A stretch of DNA of 64,000 nucleotides from Pseudomonas hygromyciniae (GTDB lineage Bacteria; Pseudomonadota; Gammaproteobacteria; Pseudomonadales; Pseudomonadaceae): NCBI RefSeq assembly GCF_016925675.1, contig NZ_CP070506.1:4152501-4216500 (forward strand), read 5' to 3'. Numbering within the stretch: position 1 is the stretch's first letter; each line of letters opens with the position of its first letter. Below are positions 53,053 through 61,729 of the stretch, in pieces. A program made the translations under genes and the position numbers. Under the pieces are notes generated by a model. It saw nothing but the letters and a program-made list of their open reading frames with translations. It ran no database searches and had not been told where the DNA came from.

Positions 53053-54396
53053 ATGTCGACCTGCTCCGTACACCCGCTGCCCTACCACGCCAACCCCGCC
53101 GAGTATTTTGCGGCGATCCGCCATGCACCCGGGGCCGTGCTGCTGGACAGCGGCCGACCAGCAGCCGAGCGGGGTCGTTATGACCTGCTCAGCGCCTGGC
53201 CGGAAGCAACGTTGGCGGTATGGCCGGATGAAAGCGGTAGCGATTTCCTGCAACGCCTGCGGGAAAACCTGACGCTGCTGGGTGAAGCGAGCCTGCCCGC
53301 ACCTTATGAGCTACCGTTTGCCGGCGGCTTGATCGGTTACCTGAGCTACGACTTTGGCCGCCACCTGGAACAACTGCCGCACCAGGCAATCGACGACCTG
53401 GGTCTGCCCGATGCGCGTTTTGGCCTCTACGCCTGGGCGCTGATCAGCGACCACCAGGCGCGCACCAGCCAATTGGTGTTCCATCCGAAACTGCAGGAAA
53501 GCGAACTGCAACGGCTGCTGGCCCTGTTCAGCCAACCTGCCGCCCAGACCCAGGCCAGCTTCAAGCTGCACACCCGGATGACCCCGGACCTGAGCGCCGA
53601 AGCCTATGAGCAAGCCTTGGCCCGCATCCAGGCCTATATCCAGGCCGGTGATTGCTATCAGGTCAACTTCGCCCAACGCTTTCGCGCGACCTGCAACGGG
53701 GATCCATGGGTCGCCTATTGCGCCCTGCGCGCAGCGTGCCCGACGCCGTTCTCCGGCTTCCAGAGCCTGCCGGATGACGGCGCGGTAGTAAGCCTGTCGC
53801 CCGAGCGTTTCGTACGGGTCAGCCAGCGCCAGGTGGAAACCCGCCCGATCAAGGGCACCCGACCTCGGGGGCTGACGCCTCAAGAAGATGCCGCCAACGC
53901 GGCCGAACTCCTGGCCAGCCCCAAGGATCGCGCGGAGAACCTGATGATCGTCGATCTGCTGCGCAATGACCTGGGCCGCACCTGCCGCACCGGCTCGGTC
54001 AAGGTGCCGGAGTTGTTCAGCCTGGAAAGCTATCCGAATGTGCATCACCTGGTCAGCAGCGTGACCGGCGAACTGGCTGACGGCAAAGACGCCTTGGACC
54101 TGATCGCCGGCAGCTTCCCCGGCGGCTCGATCACCGGTGCGCCGAAGATCCGCGCGATGCAGATCATCGACGAACTGGAACCCACCCGCCGCGGGCTGTA
54201 CTGCGGCTCGTTGCTCTACCTGGATGTGCGCGGCGGGATGGACAGCTCCATCGCCATTCGCAGCCTGCTGGTCAAGGACGGCCAAGTCTGTTGTTGGGGC
54301 GGCGGCGGGATCGTTGCCGACTCCCAGTGGCAGGCGGAGTATCAGGAATCGATGACCAAGGTGCGGGTGTTGCTGGAGACGCTGGAAGCGCTGTAA
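53053..54396 (+). CDS. pabB: Aminodeoxychorismate synthase component I
   Basis: A 447-residue enzyme that, with PabA glutamine amidotransferase, turns chorismate into 4-amino-4-deoxychorismate for folate. The chorismate-binding domain signatures PIKGTRPRG, NLMIVDLLRNDLGR and the AGSFPGGSITGAPK stretch are intact; PIKGTRPRG has the Lys typical of PabB. The N-terminal part (about 1-130) is the TrpE/PabB-like domain. pabB, thrH and cysH lie close together also in P. aeruginosa. Confidence 0.93.
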   Translation: MSTCSVHPLPYHANPAEYFAAIRHAPGAVLLDSGRPAAERGRYDLLSAWPEATLAVWPDESGSDFLQRLRENLTLLGEASLPAPYELPFAGGLIGYLSYDFGRHLEQLPHQAIDDLGLPDARFGLYAWALISDHQARTSQLVFHPKLQESELQRLLALFSQPAAQTQASFKLHTRMTPDLSAEAYEQALARIQAYIQAGDCYQVNFAQRFRATCNGDPWVAYCALRAACPTPFSGFQSLPDDGAVVSLSPERFVRVSQRQVETRPIKGTRPRGLTPQEDAANAAELLASPKDRAENLMIVDLLRNDLGRTCRTGSVKVPELFSLESYPNVHHLVSSVTGELADGKDALDLIAGSFPGGSITGAPKIRAMQIIDELEPTRRGLYCGSLLYLDVRGGMDSSIAIRSLLVKDGQVCCWGGGGIVADSQWQAEYQESMTKVRVLLETLEAL

Positions 54397-54592
54397 ACCC
54401 ACCTCCCAGGGAAAGAACCTGAATCAGAACCGCCGTGGACAGCAGCGGGGCGCAGGGATAGCGTCTCGCTTCGAAGTTACTTGGCCGTCTGTGAGGGATC
54501 ACATGGATCGACTGCTTGTTGCCTTTGTCGTTGTATCGCTTGCTGCGTTGAAACAAAGCCCATTTCCTACACATCGCGCTCCCTACCAGGAC

Positions 54593-54636
54593 TTGAAAAC
54601 CCCGGAAGTGACGCCTAATATCTCCCAAATTGGGAG
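54593..54636 (+). promoter_or_regulatory. higBA promoter with HigA-type operator
   Basis: TTGAAA and TAATAT lie exactly 17 bases apart (54593-54598, 54616-54621). The palindrome CTCCCAAATTGGGAG (54622-54636) touches the -10 box and includes most of the ribosome site GGGAGG of higB. Binding of the antitoxin there would block the transcription start and explain autorepression. Confidence 0.65.
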
Positions 54637-54645
54637 GTTCGATAG

Positions 54646-54948
54646 ATGCGAATAATCGCAAGAGCCGCCTTAAGGGAGTTCTGGGAAAGCAGCCCGGCTT
54701 ATACCGACTCAAAAACACCACTGGTTGAATGGTATCGCCATCTAGAGAAATCCACTTATCACACGCCACAGGACCTGAAGAGGGTGCTTCGAACCGCAAG
54801 CACGCTCAAAGGAGGAAGGGTCGTGTTCAATATTGGTGGCAATAAGTATCGGGTGGTTGTGGCGATCGACTATTTGCGGCAGCTGGGTTTCATACGGTTT
54901 GTCGGCACCCATGCCCAGTACGACCAGATCAACGCGGAGACTGTGTGA
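54646..54948 (+). CDS. higB: HigB-type toxin, mRNA interferase
   Basis: A 100-residue RelE/HigB-superfamily protein expected to cut mRNA on the ribosome. LKGGRVVFNIGGNKYRVVVAIDY and FVGTHAQYDQI are the family pattern. The ATG is preceded by GGGAGG that is part of the operator palindrome. The toxin gene comes before the antitoxin gene, as in other higBA loci, and their ends overlap by one base (TGATG). Confidence 0.9.
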   Translation: MRIIARAALREFWESSPAYTDSKTPLVEWYRHLEKSTYHTPQDLKRVLRTASTLKGGRVVFNIGGNKYRVVVAIDYLRQLGFIRFVGTHAQYDQINAETV

Positions 54949-55304
54949 TGAACATCAAACCTATTCGTACCCCAGAAGACCTGGCCGCTGCGCTGGCGCG
55001 TGTGGATCAGTTATGGGGGGCGCAGATCGGTTCGCCGGAAGGTGATGAGCTGGAAATTCTCGCGCTGCTGATCGAAAGATACGAAGACGAACACTTTCCC
55101 ATGCCGCCTTCCGATCCGGTGGAGGCTATCAAATTCCGTATGGACCAGATGGGCCTGACGGCGCGCGACCTGGAGCCCTTTATCGGCTCCAGCGGCCGAG
55201 TGTCCGAAGTGCTGAACCACAAGCGCAAGCTGAGCCTGGCCATGATCAAGCGCCTGCACGAAGGTTTGCGCATTCCTTATGAGCGGTTGTTTGAAGGGGC
55301 TTGA
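54948..55304 (+). CDS. higA: HigA-type antitoxin
   Basis: A 118-residue antitoxin. The N-terminal half (acidic, helical) would bind HigB; the C-terminal half is an HTH domain (LTARDLEPFIGSSGRVSEVLNHKRKLSLAMIKRLHEGL) for autorepression. The ATG at 54948 overlaps the higB stop; a GTG one codon earlier is also open. It ends just before the inserted repeat element at 55318. Confidence 0.9.
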   Translation: MNIKPIRTPEDLAAALARVDQLWGAQIGSPEGDELEILALLIERYEDEHFPMPPSDPVEAIKFRMDQMGLTARDLEPFIGSSGRVSEVLNHKRKLSLAMIKRLHEGLRIPYERLFEGA

Positions 55305-55317
55305 GGGCCTTATCGCG

Positions 55318-55549
55318 GCATAGGTATCTACACAACTTTGCCGCAACGCCTAGATCCAGGCAGATAGCGCAGTTGTGGCGAGCGGGCTTGCCCCGCGCTG
55401 GGCTGCGAAGCAGCCCCAAAACCAGCAGCTGCGGTGTATCTGGTACAACGCATTCGGCTTATTGGGGCTGCTTCGCAGCCCAGCGCGGGGCAAGCCCGCT
55501 CGCCACGGGTGAGTTCGTCAGTTTCTGAAAGTTGTGTAGATACTTATGC
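55318..55549. mobile_element. 232-bp non-autonomous element with terminal inverted repeats and 8-bp target duplication
   Basis: The second intact copy of the element at 40643-40904. The left end GCATAGGTATCTACACAA and the right end (reverse complement GCATAAGTATCTACACAA) match that copy. The direct repeat TTATCGCG is found immediately outside both ends (55310-55317 and 55550-55557). The interior REP arms lack the GCGATGCGGCGTTCC segment of the other copy, which explains the shorter length. No ORF is inside. Confidence 0.88.
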
Positions 55550-55628
55550 TTATCGCGGGCAAGCCAGCTCCCACATTTTTGCTCTGCAAACACAGTCGAA
55601 AATGGGGGAGCGAGCTTGCTCGCGATGA
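55550..55628. repeat. REP-like units next to the inserted element
   Basis: CGCGGGCAAGCCAGCTCCCACA and, 50 bases on, GGGGGAGCGAGCTTGCTCGCGA form a diverged REP pair of the GTGGGAG type. The left unit begins inside the target duplication, so the element inserted at the edge of this REP. Confidence 0.65.
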
Positions 55629-55651
55629 GGCCGTCAGCCTCGCTAAATCAC

Positions 55652-56269
55652 TTACAGGCTCAACGACCGATTCGAGGCCTTGATGAACTCCCGCTTCAAG
55701 TCCTCAAAGGTATGCACCGCCGGGAATTGCGGGAACTCGCGAATCACATTCTCCGGCGCATGGAACAGAATCCCACGATCCGCCTCACCCAACATGGTGG
55801 TGTCGTTGTACGAATCACCGGCAGCAATGACCCGGTAGTACAGGGTCTTGAAGGCCAGTACCGACTGGCGCTTGGGGTCTTTCTGGCGCAGTTGATAGCT
55901 CACCACCCGATCATTTTCATCGGTGATCAGGCGGTGGCAAAGCAGGGTCGGGAAGCCCAGTTGACGCATCAACGGCTGGGAGAACTCATAGAAGGTGTCC
56001 GAGAGGATCACCACCTGGAAGCGCTCGCGCAGCCAATCGACGAACTCGATGGCGCCCTCCAGCGGCTTGAGGGTGGCGATCACTTCCTGGATATCCGACA
56101 GTTTCAAACCGTGCTCGTCGAGAATCCGCAGGCGCTGCTTCATCAGCACGTCGTAGTCGGGAATGTCCCGGGTGGTGGCCCGCAAGGATTCAATACCGGT
56201 TTTTTCAGCGAAGGCGATCCAGATTTCCGGAACCAGCACCCCTTCCAGGTCGAGACAGGCAATTTCCAC
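55652..56269 (-). CDS. thrH: Phosphoserine phosphatase / homoserine kinase ThrH
   Basis: A 205-residue HAD-family enzyme that dephosphorylates phosphoserine and can pass the phosphate to homoserine. The motif LDLEGVLVPEIW has LDLEG, with Glu in place of the second Asp of DxD, the known ThrH feature; SDTF, KR and GDSYND complete the active site. I take the GTG at 56269, six bases after GGGAG, which gives the standard 205 residues; the open frame goes 35 codons further. Confidence 0.9.
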   Translation of the reverse strand: MEIACLDLEGVLVPEIWIAFAEKTGIESLRATTRDIPDYDVLMKQRLRILDEHGLKLSDIQEVIATLKPLEGAIEFVDWLRERFQVVILSDTFYEFSQPLMRQLGFPTLLCHRLITDENDRVVSYQLRQKDPKRQSVLAFKTLYYRVIAAGDSYNDTTMLGEADRGILFHAPENVIREFPQFPAVHTFEDLKREFIKASNRSLSL

Positions 56270-56423
56270 AAGACACTCCCATTTGGATTTTTTTTCAGTT
56301 GAGCGAGTAAAAGGACTGCCGAACTCTAGCGATTCGCGCTGGCCGCCGCAACGCAGGGCGGATTTTGTTAACATCCCACCCCTATAGAGCGCTCAGCGCC
56401 ACTGACCTGTAGGAACCGTCCTG

Positions 56424-57158
56424 ATGAACCAAGCCTTCGACGTCGCTGAACTCGCCGCGACCTATGCCAACAAGTCCGCCCAAGACATCCTCAAGCTGGC
56501 GTTCAGCCAGTTCGGCGATGACCTGTGGATTTCCTTCAGCGGTGCCGAGGACGTGGTGCTGGTGGATATGGCCTGGAAGCTGAACAAAAACGTCAAGGTC
56601 TTCAGCCTCGACACCGGCCGCCTGCATCCGGAGACCTACCGGTTTATCGAGCAGGTGCGCGACTTCTACAAGATCGATATCGAGTTGATCTCGCCGGACC
56701 AGAGCAAGCTGGAACCCTTCGTCAAGGAAAAGGGCCTGTTCAGCTTCTACAAGGACGGCCATGGCGAATGCTGCGGCGTGCGCAAGATCGAACCGCTGCG
56801 CCGCAAACTCTCTGGCGTCAGCGCCTGGGCCACCGGCCAGCGCCGCGACCAGAGCCCCGGCACCCGCAGCCAGGTGGCGGCCCTGGAAATCGACACGGCG
56901 TTCTCCACGCCGGAACGCACCCTCTACAAGTTCAACCCGCTGGCACAAATGACCAGTGAAGAGATCTGGGGCTATATCCGCATGCTGGAGCTGCCTTACA
57001 ACAGCCTGCACGAACGCGGCTTTATCAGCATCGGCTGCGAGCCGTGCACTCGCCCGGTGTTGCCGAACCAGCATGAGCGCGAAGGCCGTTGGTGGTGGGA
57101 AGAAGCAACCCAGAAGGAATGCGGGTTGCATGCGGGGAATATCATCAGCAAGGCCTGA
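56424..57158 (+). CDS. cysH: Adenylylsulfate (APS) reductase
   Basis: A 244-residue enzyme of assimilatory sulfate reduction. It carries the two cysteine pairs CC (ECCGVRK) and CxxC (GCEPCTRPV) that bind a [4Fe-4S] cluster, typical of APS-reducing plant-type and pseudomonad enzymes rather than PAPS reductases, and the catalytic Cys in ECGLH. The ATG is 154 bases from the divergent thrH start. Confidence 0.93.
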   Translation: MNQAFDVAELAATYANKSAQDILKLAFSQFGDDLWISFSGAEDVVLVDMAWKLNKNVKVFSLDTGRLHPETYRFIEQVRDFYKIDIELISPDQSKLEPFVKEKGLFSFYKDGHGECCGVRKIEPLRRKLSGVSAWATGQRRDQSPGTRSQVAALEIDTAFSTPERTLYKFNPLAQMTSEEIWGYIRMLELPYNSLHERGFISIGCEPCTRPVLPNQHEREGRWWWEEATQKECGLHAGNIISKA

Positions 57159-57184
57159 AACCGCCCCCTCCGATATAGCGCTGT

Positions 57185-57204
57185 GTGGCGAGCGGGCTCG
57201 CCAC
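57185..57204. repeat. Single REP hairpin
   Basis: GTGGCGAGCGGGCTCGCCAC is a perfect 8-bp stem with CGGG loop, the short form of the GTGGCGAGCGGG type. It may end the cysH transcript. Confidence 0.75.
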
Positions 57205-57495
57205 AACAAGCCCGCCCCCGCACTTTTTCCGCTCGCCGCAAAATCCCGTACACAATATTGTCACTAACAGTGCCATTTTTGTGTGCACTTCAATTATTTC
57301 GCACCGAAAAGTTACACCCCACTTCGGCCAACTTCCTACATCCTCCACACCTACATTCCCGCAACAAAATAAATACCTGTTCAAACGGTCAATTTATAGT
57401 TGTTTAAATTCAGCTATTTATTAATCAAACCTGCAAAAACGAAATTAGCCAAACTTTTGATAGATAAAAAACCTGGCACGCAAGTGGCTAAGGGA

Positions 57496-57522
57496 GTTGA
57501 AGTCTTTGTATACAACTTCAAC
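57496..57522 (+). promoter_or_regulatory. Candidate operator, TTGTATACAA dyad
   Basis: GTTGAAG and CTTCAAC are reverse complements and enclose the perfect palindrome TTGTATACAA (57506-57515). TGTATACA cores are common in operators of GntR-type regulators. It lies about 85 bases before the transporter start. Confidence 0.4.
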
Positions 57523-57603
57523 AACAACCTTCATACACTTTGTGTCCGCATGCCAGGCGCCCTGCAACCCAGCGCCTGCTGCAGATGCCAGGAGCCTGCC
57601 GGA

Positions 57604-59133
57604 ATGCGCACAACTCTTCCCAATAATCTCGCACTGGATCTGCCCTCCTCCACAGCCAGCCCCACGGCCGCAAACCCCGGCCCGCTGGTGCTCAGCCCAC
57701 GCCTGCACAACAAGGACCTGGCACCCACCAAGGTCGAAGGCCGGCGCTGGGGTGGCTATAGCATCTTCGCCCTGTGGACCAACGATGTGCACAACATCGC
57801 CAACTATTCCTTCGCCATCGGCTTGTACGCACTGGGGCTGGGTGGCTGGCAGATTCTGTTGTCACTGGGGATCGGCGCGGCGCTGGTGTATTTCTTTATG
57901 AATCTGTCCGGCTATATGGGCCAGAAAACCGGTGTGCCGTTTCCGGTGATCAGCCGGATCAGTTTCGGCATATATGGCGCGCAAATACCTGCGCTTATCC
58001 GGGCCGTGATTGCCATCGCCTGGTTCGGGATTCAAACCTACCTCGCATCAGTGGTGTTCCGCGTTCTATTGGTGGCGATTGATCCAGGATTTTCCGACTA
58101 CGACCATAACTCGATCCTCGGTCTTTCAACCTTGGGCTGGGCATGTTTTGTGCTGATCTGGTTTGTGCAACTGGTGATCCTGGCCTACGGCATGGAAATG
58201 GTCCGCCGCTACGAAGGCTTTGCCGGCCCGGTCATCCTGCTGACTGTCGCGGCGCTGGCCGGTTGGATGTATTTCCAGGCAAGCGGCAATATCGCCTGGT
58301 CAATCCGCGAGCCCCTGAGCGGTGGCGAGATGTGGCGCAATATCTTTGCCGGTGGCGCCTTGTGGTTGGCGATCTACGGCACCCTGATCCTCAATTTCTG
58401 CGACTTCGCCCGTTCATCGCCCTGCCGCAAGACCATCCAGGTCGGCAACTTCTGGGGCCTGCCGGTGAATATCCTGGTGTTCGCGATCATCACCGTGCTG
58501 TTGTGCGGCGGCCAGTTCCAACTCAATGGCCAGGTGATCGAAAGCCCTACCCAGATCATCGCGGCCATTCCCAATACCTTCTTCCTGGTGCTGGGATGCC
58601 TGGCATTCCTGATCGTCACCGTGGCGGTGAACATCATGGCCAACTTCGTTGCCCCGGCCTTTGTCTTGAGCAACCTGGCGCCCAAGTACCTGAACTTCCG
58701 CCGCGCCGGGCTGATCAGCGCGTTTCTCGCGGTGCTCATCCTGCCGTGGAACCTCTACAACAGCCCGCTGGTGATTGTGTACTTCCTCTCCGGCCTCGGT
58801 GCCCTGCTGGGCCCACTGTATGGCGTGATCATGGTGGATTACTGGTTGATCCGTAAGGGCCGGATCGACGTGCCGCAGTTGTACAGCGAAGATCCCAACG
58901 GCGCGTATTACTACAGCCGCGGGGTCAACCTGCGGGCGGTGGCCGCGTTTGTCCCGGCGGCGGTGATTGCCATTGTGCTGGCACTGCTGCCGGGTTTTGC
59001 CAGCGTCTCGCCGTTCTCCTGGCTGTTTGGCGCCGGCATTGGCGGGGTGCTGTATTGGCTGATCGCCAAGCGCCAGCCGGTCTACGCCGATATCAGCGGC
59101 GAGAGCATCGCTGTCGACAACGTCAGTCATTGA
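57604..59133 (+). CDS. NCS1-family hydantoin/nucleobase transporter
   Basis: A 509-residue protein with about twelve membrane helices, of the NCS1 family (HyuP/Mhp1-like, allantoin, uracil or cytosine carriers). LWTNDVHNIANYSFAIGL is the conserved first-helix substrate region, and the chain has the family length. I use the ATG at 57604, nine bases after AGGAG. It is followed 14 bases later by a hydantoin/aspartate racemase-like gene, so hydantoins or allantoin are the likely substrates. Confidence 0.87.
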   Translation: MRTTLPNNLALDLPSSTASPTAANPGPLVLSPRLHNKDLAPTKVEGRRWGGYSIFALWTNDVHNIANYSFAIGLYALGLGGWQILLSLGIGAALVYFFMNLSGYMGQKTGVPFPVISRISFGIYGAQIPALIRAVIAIAWFGIQTYLASVVFRVLLVAIDPGFSDYDHNSILGLSTLGWACFVLIWFVQLVILAYGMEMVRRYEGFAGPVILLTVAALAGWMYFQASGNIAWSIREPLSGGEMWRNIFAGGALWLAIYGTLILNFCDFARSSPCRKTIQVGNFWGLPVNILVFAIITVLLCGGQFQLNGQVIESPTQIIAAIPNTFFLVLGCLAFLIVTVAVNIMANFVAPAFVLSNLAPKYLNFRRAGLISAFLAVLILPWNLYNSPLVIVYFLSGLGALLGPLYGVIMVDYWLIRKGRIDVPQLYSEDPNGAYYYSRGVNLRAVAAFVPAAVIAIVLALLPGFASVSPFSWLFGAGIGGVLYWLIAKRQPVYADISGESIAVDNVSH

Positions 59134-59147
59134 TCAGGGAGCATTCC

Positions 59148-59876
59148 ATGCGCATTCTCGTCGTCAACGTCAACACCACCGAATCCATCACCGAGGCCAT
59201 TGCCCAGCAGGCCCGCAGCGTGGCGGCGGCGGGCACCGAAATTGTCGGGCTGACGCCGTTTTTCGGTGCCGAATCGGTAGAAGGCAATTTCGAAAGCTAC
59301 CTGGCGGCCATCGCGGTGATGGACCGGGTGATGGCCTACGATCAGCCATTCGATGCGGTCATCCAGGCCGGTTATGGCGAACATGGCCGCGAAGGCCTGC
59401 AAGAATTGTTGAACGTGCCGGTAGTGGATATCACCGATGCCGCCGCCTGCACCGCCATGTTTCTCGGCCATGCTTACTCGGTGGTTACCACCCTGGACCG
59501 CACGGTGCCGTTGATCGAAGACCGGCTCAAGCTTTCCGGGCTGTATGAGCGCTGCGCCTCGGTGCGCGCCAGCGGTATGGCGGTGCTGGAACTGGAGGAA
59601 CACCCGTTGCGGGCCATGGAAGCCATCGTGCGTCAGGCCGAGCTGGCCATCAGCGAAGACAAGGCCGAAGTGATCTGCCTGGGTTGCGGCGGCATGGCCG
59701 GGCTGGATGAGCAAATCCGCCAGCGCACCGGCGTGCCGGTGGTCGATGGCGTGACGGCTGCTGTCACCCTGGCCGAAGCGTTGGTAAGGCTGGGGTTGTC
59801 GACTTCGAAGGTGCGTACCTATGCCACACCCCGGCCGAAGAACATCATCGGTTGGCCGGGGCGATTCGCGCGGTAA
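59148..59876 (+). CDS. Hydantoin racemase / Asp-Glu racemase family protein
   Basis: A 242-residue cofactor-independent racemase of the Asp/Glu/hydantoin group. The two catalytic cysteines are in DAAACTAMFLG and ICLGCGGMAGL. The ATG follows AGGGAG. It is paired with the upstream transporter. No hydantoinase is in the window, so the pathway may be allantoin or hydantoin salvage completed elsewhere. Confidence 0.85.
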   Translation: MRILVVNVNTTESITEAIAQQARSVAAAGTEIVGLTPFFGAESVEGNFESYLAAIAVMDRVMAYDQPFDAVIQAGYGEHGREGLQELLNVPVVDITDAAACTAMFLGHAYSVVTTLDRTVPLIEDRLKLSGLYERCASVRASGMAVLELEEHPLRAMEAIVRQAELAISEDKAEVICLGCGGMAGLDEQIRQRTGVPVVDGVTAAVTLAEALVRLGLSTSKVRTYATPRPKNIIGWPGRFAR

Positions 59877-59897
59877 GGCCATCGCCGGCATGGCGGT

Positions 59898-60821
59898 TCA
59901 GATCGCACTGAACCGCTGCGCCAACTGCTGCTGGGCAAACTGCTCGAGGATGAAGTCGACAAACACCCGGGTCTTGCCCGGCAGCAGTTTGTGCTCGGCG
60001 TAATACAGGGAGATATTGCCGTCATCAACGTACCAGTCGGGCAACACTCGCACCACGGCGCCGCTCTCGAGAAACGGCACAGCCATCGGCATGCTGACCA
60101 GGGCAATGCCCAGGCCTTGGGTGCAGGCGCAGCACGCGGCTTCGGAGTCGCCCATGGTCATCCGCGGTTTGAGCATCAAGGGCCGCTGTTCGCGGGCGCG
60201 ATTGGTCAATTGCCAGGTCCGCACGCGGCCGGTTTGCGGCGAACGGATCAGGATGCCATTGCACAAGCCCAGGTCTTCTGGGACACGCACGGGCAGGCGT
60301 TTTGCCAGGTAATCGGGCGAGGCCACCAAAATCCGGTGGGCCGGGGTCAGCTTGCGCGCGACCACGCCTTGGGGCAGATCGAACCCGCCGCCGATGGCCG
60401 CATCAAAGCCCTGGCCGATCAGGTCGACCTGGCGATTATCAAAATGCCAATCAGGACTGATATCGGGAAAACGTCGCATAAAATCTGCCAACAGCGGCAC
60501 CACATAGCGGTTGCCGAATACCGTGCCCATACTCACTTTGAGCGTACCCACGGGCCGGCCTTCGGCGCTGGCCAGGTTGGCCACGGCATTCTGGATAGTG
60601 GTGAGACTGGCGCTGACCTCTTGCAGAAAAAACTTACCGGCTTCAGTCAATGTAAGGCGCCGGGTACTGCGCTGAAACAACCGCACGCCCAGGCGCGCCT
60701 CAAGCTTGGCGACGCTTTTGCCGACGGCCGCCGGCGTCAGGCTCAGGTGCCGGGCCGCTTCGGCAAAGCTGCCGCCTTCGGCGCTGCGCACGAAGCATTC
60801 GATACTGCCGAAGCTCTCCAT
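59898..60821 (-). CDS. LysR-family transcriptional regulator
   Basis: A 307-residue regulator: N-terminal winged HTH (AEAARHLSLTPAAVGKSVAKLEARLGVRLFQRSTRRLTLTEAG is split here across residues 19-60) and a periplasmic-binding-protein-like effector domain. It is divergent from the SDR gene by 127 bases and probably controls it. The TP-A-VGKSV recognition helix is typical of LysR proteins that pair with short-chain dehydrogenases or oxidoreductases. Confidence 0.9.
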   Translation of the reverse strand: MESFGSIECFVRSAEGGSFAEAARHLSLTPAAVGKSVAKLEARLGVRLFQRSTRRLTLTEAGKFFLQEVSASLTTIQNAVANLASAEGRPVGTLKVSMGTVFGNRYVVPLLADFMRRFPDISPDWHFDNRQVDLIGQGFDAAIGGGFDLPQGVVARKLTPAHRILVASPDYLAKRLPVRVPEDLGLCNGILIRSPQTGRVRTWQLTNRAREQRPLMLKPRMTMGDSEAACCACTQGLGIALVSMPMAVPFLESGAVVRVLPDWYVDDGNISLYYAEHKLLPGKTRVFVDFILEQFAQQQLAQRFSAI

Positions 60822-60948
60822 ACCCTCTCACTCTAAACTTTTGGTTTACACAGACTATAGCAATCACGGTCTACCGGGAGCGGCCAGCTCCGTCGATACT
60901 CGCCTCCAACAACCTGGCAGACCTGCCTTGAATGATCTGGAGATCGAC

Positions 60949-61695
60949 ATGACCACACAAACCCTCAGCGGCAAAGTTGCCTTGATCCAGGGCGGTTCCC
61001 GCGGCATCGGTGCCGCCATCGTCCAACGCTTGGCAGCGCAAGGCGCAGCTGTTGCCTTTACCTACGTCAGCTCCGCCGCCAAGGCTGAAGACCTGCAAAA
61101 CAGCGTCATCCGCGCTGGCGGCAAGGCCCTGGCGATTCAAGCCGACAGTGCCGATGCAAGCGCCATCCGCAATGCCGTCAGTGCCACTGTCGAAGCGTTC
61201 GGGCGCCTGGATATCCTGGTGAACAACGCCGGTGTGCTGGCGGTCGGCCCGCTGGAGGATTTCAAACTGGAGGACTTTGACCAGACCCTGGCCATCAACG
61301 TGCGCAGTGTGTTTATTGCCACCCAGGAAGCGGCCCGGCACATGGCCGAAGGGGGTCGCATCATCAATATCGGCAGTACCAACGCTGAGCGCATGCCCTT
61401 CGCCGGTGGCGGCCCGTATGCCATGAGCAAAGCCGCGCTGGTGGGCCTGACCAAAGGCCTGGCGCGCGACCTGGGGCCACGGGGGATTACCATCAACAAC
61501 GTGCAGCCAGGCCCGGTGGACACCGATATGAACCCGGCCAACAGTGAGTTTGCCGAGAGCCTGATTGGCCTGATGGCGGTCGGTCGGTATGGGCAGGTGG
61601 AAGAGATCGCCAGCTTTGTGGCTTACCTGGCAGGGCCGGAGGCTGGGTACATCACCGGCGCAAGCTTGACCATCGATGGTGGCTTCAGCGCATGA
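60949..61695 (+). CDS. Short-chain dehydrogenase/reductase
   Basis: A 248-residue classical SDR, FabG-like. The NAD(P)-binding motif is GGSRGIG (slightly unusual for the TGxxxGIG pattern, with QGGSRGIG), NNAG follows at about residue 90, and the catalytic Tyr-Lys stand in GPYAMSKAAL after the Ser of NIGSTNAERM. The ATG follows CTGGAG. The substrate is unknown; it is divergent from a LysR regulator. Confidence 0.9.
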   Translation: MTTQTLSGKVALIQGGSRGIGAAIVQRLAAQGAAVAFTYVSSAAKAEDLQNSVIRAGGKALAIQADSADASAIRNAVSATVEAFGRLDILVNNAGVLAVGPLEDFKLEDFDQTLAINVRSVFIATQEAARHMAEGGRIINIGSTNAERMPFAGGGPYAMSKAALVGLTKGLARDLGPRGITINNVQPGPVDTDMNPANSEFAESLIGLMAVGRYGQVEEIASFVAYLAGPEAGYITGASLTIDGGFSA

Positions 61696-61698
61696 CGC

Positions 61699-61728
61699 TT
61701 GTAGGAGCCGGCAAGCCGGCTCCTACAA
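61699..61728. terminator. Palindrome between convergent SDR and HAD genes
   Basis: TTGTAGGAGCCGG and its exact reverse complement around a CAAG loop, the short GTAGGAG type of REP. It lies between two converging stop codons and probably serves as a two-way transcription end, although it has no long T-run. Confidence 0.7.
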
Positions 61729-61729
61729 T

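Larger units (their letters stand above)
57159..57603. other. Intergenic region before the NCS1 transporter
   Basis: About 445 bases, unusually AT-rich from 57240 to 57540 for this genome, which suggests promoters or acquired DNA. It contains a perfect REP-like hairpin (57185-57204) and a dyad around TTGTATACAA (57496-57522), listed separately. An in-frame extension of the transporter from 57400 runs through it but has no family similarity and is not accepted. Confidence 0.6.

Noticed and set aside
57400..57603. N-terminal extension of the NCS1 transporter by 68 codons
   Set aside because: It crosses AT-rich intergenic DNA and a candidate operator, has no family similarity, and the ATG at 57604 has a good AGGAG site.
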